Source: SIG565 sp045656145 (GTDB taxonomy: Bacteria > Bacillota > Clostridia > Oscillospirales > Acutalibacteraceae). Taken from it: 64,000 bases of DNA. The stretch spans positions 21,276 to 85,275 of the forward strand of contig JAZOQP010000015.1 in assembly GCA_045656145.1 (NCBI GenBank), in the 5' to 3' direction. How positions within the stretch are numbered: the first letter of the stretch is position 1; every line of letters starts with the position of its first letter. This document shows positions 51,630 to 60,011 of the stretch, piece by piece. The notes beneath the pieces were generated by a model, which saw only the letters and a list, made by a program, of their open reading frames with translations, was not told the origin of the DNA and made no database searches. A program made the position numbers and the translations under genes.

Positions 51630-52386
51630 TCTTACGCAACCTCCTCTCTAATAATCCTACAAGCCAGGTAAACAGCATAACAATAACCAAATAAATTATG
51701 GCTACTGCAAGAAGCGGCATAAATGCCGAGAAGGTACGTCCTCTTATTAGGTCTCCCGCTTTTGTGAGGTCGGCAATACCAACATAACCTGCAACCGAAG
51801 TTTCTTTAAGTAACACAATAAATTCATTACAAAGAGTTGGTAACACCATTTTAAACATCTGCGGAATTACTATAAAGAGCATTGTTTGAATATAATTAAA
51901 TCCAAGGCTTCTTCCCGCTTCAAACTGACCATTATCAACCGACATTATTCCTCCACGGAAAATTTCGGCCACATAAGCACCCGAATTTATACCGAAAGCG
52001 ATAATAGCTATAAGGGTTGAATTTCGAGAACTTGCAAAAATTATGAAATACATTATAAGAAGTTGAACTACAACAGGAGTTCCGCGAATAACGGTTAAAT
52101 AAATATTGGCAACCGCATTTAATAACTTCATTATAATGTAACCTAATCCGCCGCTGCGCTTCATAGATTCAATATTTTTATCATGAGTTGTTCTGATAAT
52201 AGCGATTATAACACCAATTGCTATACCTAAAAGCACCGAGAAAAATGTAATTATAAGGGTCATTTTAAGACCATCAAGCAACCATTCCCATTTATCACCG
52301 GTTATAAAATTCAATTTAAAATCATCACAAAATTTTTGTACCCAAGCAGGTGCTGAGGCATAAAAATTTGCAAACCATTCTGCCAT
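51619..52386 (-). CDS. Polar amino-acid ABC transporter permease
   Basis: A 255-residue HisMQ-type permease with about five membrane helices. The EAA loop is EAGRSLGFNYIQTMLFIVIPQMFK near 170. A single permease gene suggests a homodimer. An N-terminal extension of about 40 residues precedes the first helix. Confidence 0.92.
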   Translation of the reverse strand: MAEWFANFYASAPAWVQKFCDDFKLNFITGDKWEWLLDGLKMTLIITFFSVLLGIAIGVIIAIIRTTHDKNIESMKRSGGLGYIIMKLLNAVANIYLTVIRGTPVVVQLLIMYFIIFASSRNSTLIAIIAFGINSGAYVAEIFRGGIMSVDNGQFEAGRSLGFNYIQTMLFIVIPQMFKMVLPTLCNEFIVLLKETSVAGYVGIADLTKAGDLIRGRTFSAFMPLLAVAIIYLVIVMLFTWLVGLLERRLRKSDH

Positions 52387-52421
52387 TATAAATGCTCCTT
52401 TGTTTCTTCTAAAAACAGTTA

Positions 52422-52448
52422 GAAAGGGCGGTTGGAAACCGCCCTTTC
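52422..52448 (-). terminator. Intra-operon hairpin between binding protein and permease
   Basis: GAAAGGGCGGTT and AACCGCCCTTTC pair around GGA. No long T-run follows. It probably stabilises the binding-protein message or partly terminates, giving more binding protein than permease. Confidence 0.75.
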
Positions 52449-52471
52449 GGATGATTAATTATAAATTATTT

Positions 52472-53272
52472 TTACTCAGCAGGGATGTATTTAGCAACGA
52501 TTTTAGCAATCTCGCCATTATCTGTGAGTTTCTTGAGAGCAGCATTAACCTGCTCTAAAAGTTCTGTATCTTCCTTATTGATTGCGATTGCATAATCCTC
52601 ATCTGCATAAGAACCATCAAGAATCTTGAGGCCTTCATTAGCATTTACGAAAGATTTAGCAGGCTCGTTATCAATAATAACAGCGGTAACCTTGCCGGCT
52701 TTAAGAGCTTCAACTGCATCTGCACCGGTCTTATAACGCTCTACATTTTCTTCGCCGAAGCCCCATTTTGCAGGAACATCAGAAGAATAGATATCACCGG
52801 TTGTATCCTGCTGAACGCCAATCTTAATGCCTTCTTTTACGCCTGCGGGATTTTCATCAGCATCAAAGCCAGTATAGAAATCTTCGAAAGAAGCATATTC
52901 GCTATCAGCCTTAACGATAACCGACTGAATGCCCTTAGCATAAGAATCAGAGAAGTTTACGCTCTCTTTTCTTTCTTCGGTAACAGTAAGACCTGCCATA
53001 CCGATATCATACTTACCTGTTTGAACGCCTGCGATAATTGCACCGAACTCAATATCAACAATTTCGAGTTCACGGCCTAATTCTTTTGCAATAAGGTCTG
53101 CAATTTCAACGTCGATTCCTGCGAATTCGCCACCATCATTTTTAAATTCATAGGGTGGGAATGCAGCATTTGTTGCCATAACAAGTTTATCTGTTTCCTT
53201 GGGTGCGCCGCAACCTGCGAAAGCGGCAACAATCATTAATAATGCGAGTGCTAAAGCTATAATTTTTTTCAT
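52472..53272 (-). CDS. Amino-acid ABC transporter substrate-binding lipoprotein
   Basis: A 266-residue extracellular binding protein. The signal peptide ends in lipobox AAFAGC (Cys near 21), then a family 3 solute-binding domain (AAFPPYEFKNDGGEFAGIDVEIADLIAKEL style, AGLTVTEERKESVNFSD, and AVIIDNEPA). ATG 53272 has AGGAGGAAG and a strong promoter. A longer in-frame extension upstream lacks a site and is not used. Substrate is a polar amino acid, not specified. Confidence 0.92.
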   Translation of the reverse strand: MKKIIALALALLMIVAAFAGCGAPKETDKLVMATNAAFPPYEFKNDGGEFAGIDVEIADLIAKELGRELEIVDIEFGAIIAGVQTGKYDIGMAGLTVTEERKESVNFSDSYAKGIQSVIVKADSEYASFEDFYTGFDADENPAGVKEGIKIGVQQDTTGDIYSSDVPAKWGFGEENVERYKTGADAVEALKAGKVTAVIIDNEPAKSFVNANEGLKILDGSYADEDYAIAINKEDTELLEQVNAALKKLTDNGEIAKIVAKYIPAE

Positions 53273-53305
53273 TTTTTCTTCCTCCTGAAAAAATTTGTTA
53301 AACTT

Positions 53306-53334
53306 ACTATAGCACACTTCTAATAAAAATGCAA
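53306..53334 (-). promoter_or_regulatory. Promoter of the amino-acid ABC operon
   Basis: Minus strand TTGCAT (53329-53334), 17 bases, TATAGT (53306-53311), 34 bases before the binding-protein gene. Confidence 0.75.
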
Positions 53335-53387
53335 GTGTTTTGCATAAAAATTTTAAAAAAATATTTTTTATGTATATTTTATGTAAT

Positions 53388-53412
53388 ATTATGCAAAAAT
53401 TATGCATAATAT
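53388..53412. promoter_or_regulatory. TATGCA repeats, candidate operator
   Basis: ATTATGCATAAT (53399-53410) is a perfect palindrome preceded by a second ATTATGCA. It lies upstream of the transporter promoter and between divergent genes. The regulator is unknown; an ArgR-type factor is one option. Confidence 0.4.
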
Positions 53413-53486
53413 TCAGTTTTTTTAAATTTTGACAAATATATATATTTATGTTAAAATAATATGAAATAAATTCCGAGGTGTTTTGC

Positions 53487-55535
53487 GTGCTTAAACTTAA
53501 ACAAAAATTCAATCTAAAGACCCTATATGTTACTTTAAGTGTGGCGGTTATCTTCCTCACTTTCTTGGCATGCAAATTCTTAGATAATAATTTTAAGCCG
53601 ATTAACACTACCGAGGCCTCTAAAATTAATGCGGAAAATAAATCAATAGTTTCATTAGAAAGCGAGCCCGAGGTAGCCGCGGCAACTACACTTTTTGATA
53701 ATAACAATAATGCGCAAGTGTTACTGCTTGCATCTTCTGGCAAAAAGAATATCCCTCTTACCTTTCTAACTGCTACCAAAAGCAAAACCGTAACCACAAG
53801 CAGCGCCTACACCATTGAAGGCAACTGCGACCCGAAAGAAAAATTATATTTAAACGGAAAATCTGTTAAACTTGATAAAAAAGGGAATTTTTCTCTTAAG
53901 GTTAAATTGAAGGTCGGAGATAATAAACTCACTTTTAAATATAAAGGTAAAAACACTGTTAAGACAATTACGTATAAATATATTGTTATAAAATCGGTTT
54001 CGCCCACAAGCAATAAAACATATCCGGGAAACACAAAGCTTGTTGTGAAGGTTGTGGCGCGAAAAGGAAGCAAGGTTACGGCTAAGCTTAACGGAACAAC
54101 CATAACCTGCAAGCAACAAACTTCCGACGACTCATTTGTTACTTTTAAGGGCACCTTTACCCTACCTAAAAGCGCAAAAACAAATAAAAATTTAGGCAGC
54201 GTTACCTTTACTGCCACCCATAATGGCGTTAAGGAAACTAAAAAATCAGGCACTGTAACGGTTAAAAAGCAGGTTGTTGTTAAAAAATCAGACCCATCGG
54301 TTACCCCAAAAGGCGGTAATTATATAAATGTGGGTTCAGGTCTTATTGCAACGGTTGTTGCAGACTATGCCGAAACCTTCAATGGCAAAACAACCGATGA
54401 TTATTCACATCCTGCCAATGCCTATCTGCCTAAAGGAACACAGGATTATTGTTCGCAAACATTGGTAAAGAACAGCGGTAACTCCTATTATAAATTAAGA
54501 AGTGGACAACGAATATACTCTATTTCTAATCCAGGAAAGTATTATGAAAAAACCGTTGCAACAACATCTGTAGGAGAACTTCCCGATCATAACGAATTAA
54601 AGGTTAAAACCTTTAAAACCGATAAAAAATACACTACCCTTACCTTAAGCACTCTTTGGAAAGCGCCCTTTGAATTTGAATATTCAAAACAGTCCTACCG
54701 CAAAACAAAAACGGGTTATACAATAGATAAAACCACATTTACCTACATTGATATAACCTTTAGCTATGCAACAAAATTCAGTAACACCGGAACCATTAAA
54801 GTTCCTAAAAACCATCCGCTTTTTAAAAAGGCGGAAATCATTAAAAATAAAAGTGATTACACTTTAAGGCTCTATTTAAAAAAGACCGGCGCATTTTATG
54901 GCTGGGATGCTTATTATGATACAAACGGTAACCTTGTATTCCGTTTTTTAAACCCTGCTAAAATGCAAAACAAAAATTCATTAAAGGGTATTACTGTTTA
55001 TATAGATGTGGGACATGGCGGAATAGACCCCGGAGCTTTAGCTAAATACTCTCCCAAACTTAATGAAGATTCTTGCAATTTAAAGCTAAGCCTTGCTCTT
55101 AAAAAGGAACTTCAAAAATTGGGCGCTACCGTTATATCAAATCGCGCAAGCAACTCTAAAGGCTACACTCCGCAAGAAAGAATGCAAAATTTAAGAAATT
55201 CTAAAGCCAACTACTGTATTGCAATTCATCACGATGCCAATAATAAATCAAGTTATAATGGATTTATGACGGCTTATTTCACGCCATTCTCAAAAAGCGC
55301 CGCTAATTATATTTACAGCGAAACTAAAAAAACAGGTCTTTATAAAAAATATTGGGATGTGGAAGCGCATTACTATTATGTTTCCCGCGTTACCTCCTGC
55401 CCCTCTGTGCTTACCGAGAATGGATTTATAACAAATAAATCCGATTATAAAAATATGACAACCCAAAAATCTATTGATAAAAAAGCAAAGGCTTTAGCAA
55501 ACGGAGTGCTAAAATATTTCCGTTCTATTCAATAA
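53487..55535 (+). CDS. N-acetylmuramoyl-L-alanine amidase, surface-exposed
   Basis: A 682-residue wall hydrolase. An N-terminal membrane helix (about 10-30) and two Ig-like modules (about 95-270) precede a middle region of about 200 residues. The Amidase_3 domain is at about 505-680: VYIDVGHGGIDPGA (zinc His), the glutamate in NEDSCNLKLSL, IAIHHDANN (second zinc His), and TENGFITN (catalytic Glu). The start is GTG 53487 with GAGGTG six bases before; the earlier GTG at 53478 lies in that site. Confidence 0.9.
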   Translation: MLKLKQKFNLKTLYVTLSVAVIFLTFLACKFLDNNFKPINTTEASKINAENKSIVSLESEPEVAAATTLFDNNNNAQVLLLASSGKKNIPLTFLTATKSKTVTTSSAYTIEGNCDPKEKLYLNGKSVKLDKKGNFSLKVKLKVGDNKLTFKYKGKNTVKTITYKYIVIKSVSPTSNKTYPGNTKLVVKVVARKGSKVTAKLNGTTITCKQQTSDDSFVTFKGTFTLPKSAKTNKNLGSVTFTATHNGVKETKKSGTVTVKKQVVVKKSDPSVTPKGGNYINVGSGLIATVVADYAETFNGKTTDDYSHPANAYLPKGTQDYCSQTLVKNSGNSYYKLRSGQRIYSISNPGKYYEKTVATTSVGELPDHNELKVKTFKTDKKYTTLTLSTLWKAPFEFEYSKQSYRKTKTGYTIDKTTFTYIDITFSYATKFSNTGTIKVPKNHPLFKKAEIIKNKSDYTLRLYLKKTGAFYGWDAYYDTNGNLVFRFLNPAKMQNKNSLKGITVYIDVGHGGIDPGALAKYSPKLNEDSCNLKLSLALKKELQKLGATVISNRASNSKGYTPQERMQNLRNSKANYCIAIHHDANNKSSYNGFMTAYFTPFSKSAANYIYSETKKTGLYKKYWDVEAHYYYVSRVTSCPSVLTENGFITNKSDYKNMTTQKSIDKKAKALANGVLKYFRSIQ

Positions 55536-55554
55536 TAATGAAAGGAGAAATTCG

Positions 55555-56013
55555 GTGGAAAACACTAAAACAATAACAACAAATAAAAAAGCTTTTCATG
55601 ATTATTTCATTGAAGAAAGTATTGAAGCCGGTATTTCTCTATCGGGCACCGAAATCAAATCGATAAGGCGCGGCGGCGTTAATTTAAAAGACGCCTGGTG
55701 CAGTGTTGATGACGGCGAAATGATTATAAAGCAAATGCATATTTCCCCTTATGAGCAGGGCAATATATTTAATAAACCGCCAATGCGAAACAGAAAACTC
55801 TTGCTTCATAAAAAGGAAATTATGCGCCTTTTAGGTCTTACCCAGCAGCAAGGTCTTACCCTTATTCCCCTATCTCTTTATTTTAAGGGCTCACTTGTAA
55901 AGGTGCAGTTAGGCGTATGTAAAGGTAAAAAACTTTATGATAAACGCGCTGAGGCGGCTAAAAAGGCCGCAAACCGCGATATTGAGCGAGCAATTAAAGA
56001 AAGGAATCAATAA
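55555..56013 (+). CDS. smpB: SsrA-binding protein SmpB
   Basis: Binds tmRNA and delivers it to stalled ribosomes. A 152-residue protein with NKKAFHDYFIEESIEAGISLSGTEIKSIR at the N-terminus, IKQMHISPYEQGN and the basic C-terminal tail GKKLYDKRAEAAKKAANRD. The start codon is GTG with AAAGGAG. ssrA lies 42 bases downstream, so protein and RNA partner are neighbours. Confidence 0.96.
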   Translation: MENTKTITTNKKAFHDYFIEESIEAGISLSGTEIKSIRRGGVNLKDAWCSVDDGEMIIKQMHISPYEQGNIFNKPPMRNRKLLLHKKEIMRLLGLTQQQGLTLIPLSLYFKGSLVKVQLGVCKGKKLYDKRAEAAKKAANRDIERAIKERNQ

Positions 56014-56023
56014 TATTTAATTA

Positions 56024-56048
56024 CCTCTTACTTCTTACCTCTTACCTA
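56024..56048. repeat. Heptamer repeat before ssrA
   Basis: Repeats of TTACCTC/TTACTTC, the same type as at 32034-32065. Confidence 0.6.
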
Positions 56049-56055
56049 AAATCAC

Positions 56056-56402
56056 GGGGGCGTAAAGGTTTCGACGGGGGTTTTGAACTATGGCAAGCGA
56101 GCAGAGGTGCGGTACCTCTATAAAAATCGCAATTTTTAAAATTAACTGACAACAATAAAGTTGCACTTGCTGCCTAATTAGGCGGCCGTCCAACCAAGAA
56201 GCCCCGCGGTCTTGGAAGGGCGTCGATTAGCGGGTAAAGTGAATGCGCCCACGCCTTTAAGCGCATCACTCACTAAAGGCTACTCATCTGACAGGTTTGT
56301 TATTTAACCTGACTTATGGGGAATTTCAATAAATAACTGCGCTCGGAGAAAACTATAGGAATAGACTTTCGGACAGGGGTTCGACTCCCCTCGCCTCCAC
56401 CA
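56056..56402 (+). ncRNA. ssrA: tmRNA
   Basis: 347 bases. The 5' end GGGGGCGTAAAGGTTTCGAC and the 3' tRNA-like end GGTTCGACTCCCCTCGCC, with CCA at 56400-56402, are conserved; GGGGGCG pairs with CGCCTCC. The tag frame ends DNNKVALAA with TAA at 56175-56177; the resume codon a few codons before GAC 56148 is not certain. Several pseudoknot stems follow. Confidence 0.96.
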
Positions 56403-56475
56403 AACGAGTATTGGATGAACACCTACTTCTTTAGCGGCGGATTCGCCGTAAGGTGTAAGCTCTAATACAAACAGA

Positions 56476-56513
56476 AACCCGCTATCTTAGATTAAGTTCT
56501 AAGGTAGCGGGTT
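56476..56513 (+). terminator. tmRNA terminator
   Basis: AACCCGCTATCTTAG and CTAAGGTAGCGGGTT form a stem followed by TTG. Between the tmRNA end and this hairpin, GTATT...AATAC and ACACCTTA-type arms form a further weak stem (56406-56468). Confidence 0.8.
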
Positions 56514-56574
56514 TTGTCATATACAACGTGATTATGTTGCAATGGAATAAAATAGAAAAATTTCTAGATTTCAC

Positions 56575-57516
56575 TTACGATGCTAATTTAAGCTTGCTCA
56601 AAAAATTGTGTAAAGATGTCGGTATACTTATATATCCACTGAGTTTTACGATTAAATCTTTGTTTCCAACGGTTAATGATAATTTACTTGCCTTCTTCGA
56701 AGTCAATATTTCTTTTGATTTCTCGACAGTATAGTTAATTATAGAGGAAAAGAAACTGGATAAATATTTCCCACGAACGAAATGAATCGGTTGATATCCG
56801 TTTTGAAGAAGATTCTTATAATAACTCAAATCAATAGACGGATCATATGTACCTTTACTTCTCTCACACACAAATTTTATAACATCATTATCTTCTTTAA
56901 AAGTTGGGTGCAAAGTTAGGTTGTTATCCTCAAATTGAAATATATTACCGAAATTTACATTTGCATAATTAGCGTCAATGCCGTTAAGTTTCCAATACAA
57001 AATTAATGCCATAATTGGGGTTGCAATATCAAAAAATTGTTTTTCTGATTTATTGTAGAATGATAATAGTTCTGTTTCATCTGCATCATCTATATCGTTT
57101 AATTGCGCAAGATATTTTAGAACTCGAATGTAAGTGGTTGGGGTACATACATCATTTTCTATTGCGTAGTTATCTGTAACATAGATATTATCGTCTGACG
57201 GTGTTTCTTCTTTCGTGTAGTCTGACAAATCTCTGTCAATAATAAACAAAACTCTAGATTTAGAAAAAGTGCTCCAATCCAATTTTTTATATACATCTAC
57301 AACCTTTTTTCTATTGCCTGCAGGAATAACTTGTATTCTGGAATCTTTTTGTTTATAGTCCTCGGCTTTCATACCATAAAATGTAATATCGTCTTTACCT
57401 TCAACAATTATAAAAATGGTTTTTTCGGTAGTCGATTTAGAGTATTTTTGTTTTATCTTAAGAACAGCTTCGTTTACCGATTCGCGTTCAGCAATTAGAC
57501 TTTCCTTTGTGATCAT
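56575..57516 (-). CDS. PARIS-like effector: DUF4435/TOPRIM protein (AriB type)
   Basis: A 313-residue protein. TIFIIVEGKDDITFYGM near 33-49 (Glu39) and VLFIIDRDLSDY near 89-100 (Asp94, Asp96) are the TOPRIM-type metal residues of DUF4435. In characterised PARIS systems this subunit is released by the ATPase when a phage trigger is sensed and cleaves host tRNA. Start ATG 57516, six bases after the ATPase gene, whose end contains the ribosome site. The C-terminal part is helical. AriB identity is inferred from motif and pairing. Confidence 0.8.
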   Translation of the reverse strand: MITKESLIAERESVNEAVLKIKQKYSKSTTEKTIFIIVEGKDDITFYGMKAEDYKQKDSRIQVIPAGNRKKVVDVYKKLDWSTFSKSRVLFIIDRDLSDYTKEETPSDDNIYVTDNYAIENDVCTPTTYIRVLKYLAQLNDIDDADETELLSFYNKSEKQFFDIATPIMALILYWKLNGIDANYANVNFGNIFQFEDNNLTLHPTFKEDNDVIKFVCERSKGTYDPSIDLSYYKNLLQNGYQPIHFVRGKYLSSFFSSIINYTVEKSKEILTSKKASKLSLTVGNKDLIVKLSGYISIPTSLHNFLSKLKLAS

Positions 57517-57522
57517 AACAAA

Positions 57523-58905
57523 TTATCCCTTTACAAGAAACTCATTAATACCGTGTACTACAGACTCTAAATTGTTATCAAATACAAAGGGAGAATGCGT
57601 AGTAGCTAATAATCCACAAAACTTTGGACTAGAAGCAATATCAGGTAAGAGTGTTTTTTGCCAATCGACCGACAACGATAATTCCGGTTCATCAATAAAG
57701 ACAAATGCAGAATCATTTTCATCCAAATACAAGTGTCCAAATAACGAAACTATTTGTTTTTCGCCAGAAGACAAATCTTGAAATTTTATCTTTTCTAATT
57801 TTTCATCATTGGAAAAATCATTTCTAACAATATTAAACACTTCACAAGTGTATTTTTCACTATCATAAATAACTTTATTATTTACTAAATAGTTATTCAC
57901 TTTTTCAACAAAATCACGTATGTTTTTTTCCGACTTTTTTATTTCGTTATTAAATTCCCATAACTGAGTAAAATAGTGACATATAATTTTTACTTGACCA
58001 GTATAAGAACGCTGATTGGTATTGCGAAAATCATTTATTATATTTAGCAATTCTTCCTTTTTCGAGTCAGATAGAATAGAAGAATCAATTCTTGACAATA
58101 CTTCTTGAATTTCCGAATCTTCTAAATCTCGTATCTTCTGATATCCAGACGAATGATCATATGTTTTAGAAACGATTTCCCCTAAATATCCTAAAGTTAG
58201 CTTGCTTTGTCTTTCTTGCGAAAAGGAGCGTAATCTTTCACTCTCTTTATTTACAAGTTGCTGTACATCATCCATTCCAAATTCGACAAGTTCAATTACC
58301 TTACTAGTTTTGATTGGCTTTTTCCTTTTTTCCAATGTTTCTAAATCCACATCAGGGAAAATATTTTGAAGTTGTTCTTCGATTCTTCGATAAGTCGGCA
58401 AATAAAGAATCTGAGAATCAAAATGCTGATTGATGGTTTGATTTAAATCAAACAAAGCATTTACTTCCGGACTGTCCAAAATTTCAGCAATGTATTCATA
58501 CGGCATTCCGTGCATACTTCTGAAGCGTATTTCATTAGAAGTTTCCTTTGTATTTTTTAGTTCCAAGATAGAGGAAATAATGTTTGTTACTAAGCTTTTT
58601 CTAGGATAACGTCGATCAAAATAATAAGCTATTCTTTCTGCATTTTGCATACTATAAATCGCATTGATGACTTTAGAATCAACCTCTATTGTGGCGTCTT
58701 GAAAACATATAACAATTTTATCAAAGGGATATGTGCGCAACAAGTCCCAGTTACAAGATAAAACTGCATAAATAATACGTGAAATAGTTGTTTTTCCCGA
58801 ACCATTTTCTCCTACTAAAATAAGATTGTTGTCGTCAAATTCAATAGAATAGTCTCTTGCAGAATACAACCCAAAAATGTCAATTTTCTTTATAGTTGAA
58901 GCCAT
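57523..58905 (-). CDS. PARIS-like AAA ATPase (AriA type)
   Basis: A 460-residue ABC-like AAA15/21 ATPase. Walker A LVGENGSGKTT near 30-40, signature LSSGEKQIVS near 388, Walker B AFVFIDEPELSL near 408, and the H-loop ATTHSPF near 440. The central part is helical, without zinc-hook. Order and sizes (ATPase, then DUF4435) match PARIS. ATG 58905 with GGAGGAAGAT is chosen over an ATG four codons earlier. Next-best reading is another OLD-like ATPase/TOPRIM pair. Confidence 0.82.
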   Translation of the reverse strand: MASTIKKIDIFGLYSARDYSIEFDDNNLILVGENGSGKTTISRIIYAVLSCNWDLLRTYPFDKIVICFQDATIEVDSKVINAIYSMQNAERIAYYFDRRYPRKSLVTNIISSILELKNTKETSNEIRFRSMHGMPYEYIAEILDSPEVNALFDLNQTINQHFDSQILYLPTYRRIEEQLQNIFPDVDLETLEKRKKPIKTSKVIELVEFGMDDVQQLVNKESERLRSFSQERQSKLTLGYLGEIVSKTYDHSSGYQKIRDLEDSEIQEVLSRIDSSILSDSKKEELLNIINDFRNTNQRSYTGQVKIICHYFTQLWEFNNEIKKSEKNIRDFVEKVNNYLVNNKVIYDSEKYTCEVFNIVRNDFSNDEKLEKIKFQDLSSGEKQIVSLFGHLYLDENDSAFVFIDEPELSLSVDWQKTLLPDIASSPKFCGLLATTHSPFVFDNNLESVVHGINEFLVKG

Positions 58906-58947
58906 ATCTTCCTCCAAAAGTAATAATTGCTTAACAAATTATATATT

Positions 58948-58976
58948 ATTATAACATATATGGGCTGATTTATCAA
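58948..58976 (-). promoter_or_regulatory. Promoter of the PARIS-like operon
   Basis: Minus strand TTGATA (58971-58976), 17 bases, TATAAT (58948-58953), about 43 bases before the ATPase start. Confidence 0.75.
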
Positions 58977-59089
58977 GTAATGACAAATTGATTAATCTTT
59001 TATAGTTTTTCAACAGTATATATTCATACATTCGACTATCAAAGCTTCTTTAAGTACAATTATTGTAGAAACTTAAAGGAGGCTATTTT

Positions 59090-59389
59090 ATGGGGAAATT
59101 CATTGAAGAATTCTATTACGGAAATCTTGATCCACAGGCACGGAGCGCCAAAGAAAATAAGACCGTGCAGAAGCAGATGGAAGTGCTAATGTTGAACGAG
59201 GATTTCTTGACTGAGGCCCTTTCTGGTGAAAGCAAAAAGAAATTCTTGGATTTTTGCAACGCTTGGAGCGTGGTGAACGGCGAATCAAACCTTGATAGTT
59301 TTATTATGGGATTCCGCCTTGGTGCCAATTTCACATACGACGCTTTTGTGAATGATGAGGCTCCGTTTAAGGATTTACTAAAGGAGTAA
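59090..59389 (+). CDS. DUF6809-like small protein, second copy
   Basis: A 99-residue protein. MGKFIEEFYYGNLDPQARS and the C-terminal DSFIMGFRLGANFTYDAF match the pattern of the protein at 15704-15988. AAAGGAGG precedes the ATG. It leads a three-gene set with a 61-residue protein and TnpV. Function unknown. Confidence 0.75.
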   Translation: MGKFIEEFYYGNLDPQARSAKENKTVQKQMEVLMLNEDFLTEALSGESKKKFLDFCNAWSVVNGESNLDSFIMGFRLGANFTYDAFVNDEAPFKDLLKE

Positions 59390-59394
59390 GAGAT

Positions 59395-59580
59395 ATGAAA
59401 GAAAAGAAATATTACATTGCACTTGATGACTTCGAACGTCGGGTGGTTGTGAGCTGTATGAATGAGAGGCGTAATACTCTTATTGCAAATGGAAAGCATA
59501 CCGATGCTTTGGACGAAGTTTTATTAAAGGTTATTCACTCAAAACAAAAGAAGTTTAAAGTTGTATATAAGGAGGATTAA
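59395..59580 (+). CDS. Small conserved protein next to tnpV
   Basis: A 61-residue protein (YYIALDDFERRVVVSCMNERRN, then HTDALDEVLLKVI and a basic C-terminus). I know it only as a frequent hypothetical neighbour of mobile-element genes. AAGGAGTAAGAGAT precedes the ATG. Confidence 0.65.
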   Translation: MKEKKYYIALDDFERRVVVSCMNERRNTLIANGKHTDALDEVLLKVIHSKQKKFKVVYKED

Positions 59581-59582
59581 TT

Positions 59583-59966
59583 ATGAAACAGTTAGTAAAA
59601 TTTATTACGGACGAAAGAACGGGGCTAAAATACGAGTTATGCGGCGATTATTATATCATCGCCGGTGAGGATGAACCCGAACGTGAGCCAATTGGTGTAT
59701 GGGGCCAACGACATTTGAGGTATATTCAAAAACATAACAAAGCATTTCACAATCAAATGCTAAGCGAAAACAAACTTTACGATTATCTCTTGCAGTTGAA
59801 TCAGGATGCGGAAGAAATGTTCAATCGTTTGGTTGAACAAATGGCAGAGCGTGAGGGCGTGACAGAAAGGCTCAAAGCGGATGATCAAATGAAGTGGGTT
59901 GGACGAATGAATAATATCAAATACCGAGCAACGGAAATTATAAATAGCGAGTTGATTTACGCATAA
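59583..59966 (+). CDS. tnpV: TnpV-family transposon protein
   Basis: A 127-residue protein. IGVWGQRHLRYIQKHNKAFHN, then QMAEREGVTERLKADDQMKWVGRMNN with NSELIY at the end, is the TnpV pattern known from Clostridial transposons of the Tn4451 type. Its role in transposition is unclear. No transposase or recombinase is next to it, so this is probably a remnant or a moved cassette. Confidence 0.85.
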   Translation: MKQLVKFITDERTGLKYELCGDYYIIAGEDEPEREPIGVWGQRHLRYIQKHNKAFHNQMLSENKLYDYLLQLNQDAEEMFNRLVEQMAEREGVTERLKADDQMKWVGRMNNIKYRATEIINSELIYA

Positions 59967-59973
59967 AGTTTAA

Positions 59974-60003
59974 CGGGGCAAGGAGATTTTTCTCCTTGCC
60001 CCG
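59974..60003. terminator. Bidirectional terminator
   Basis: CGGGGCAAGGAGA and TCTCCTTGCCCCG form a 13-base stem between convergent tnpV and the surface-protein gene. No long T-run, so efficiency is uncertain. Confidence 0.75.
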
Positions 60004-60011
60004 TTGCTGTG

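Noticed and set aside
53273..53797. Long N-terminal extension of the amino-acid binding protein
   Set aside because: The in-frame extension lacks a ribosome site, crosses the promoter and an AT-rich intergene, and would bury a perfect lipoprotein signal peptide.
56056..60003. An integrated element bounded by the tmRNA 3' end
   Set aside because: I searched by eye for a second copy of the tmRNA tail (CGCCTCCACCA) up to 60 kb and found none, and no integrase gene is present.
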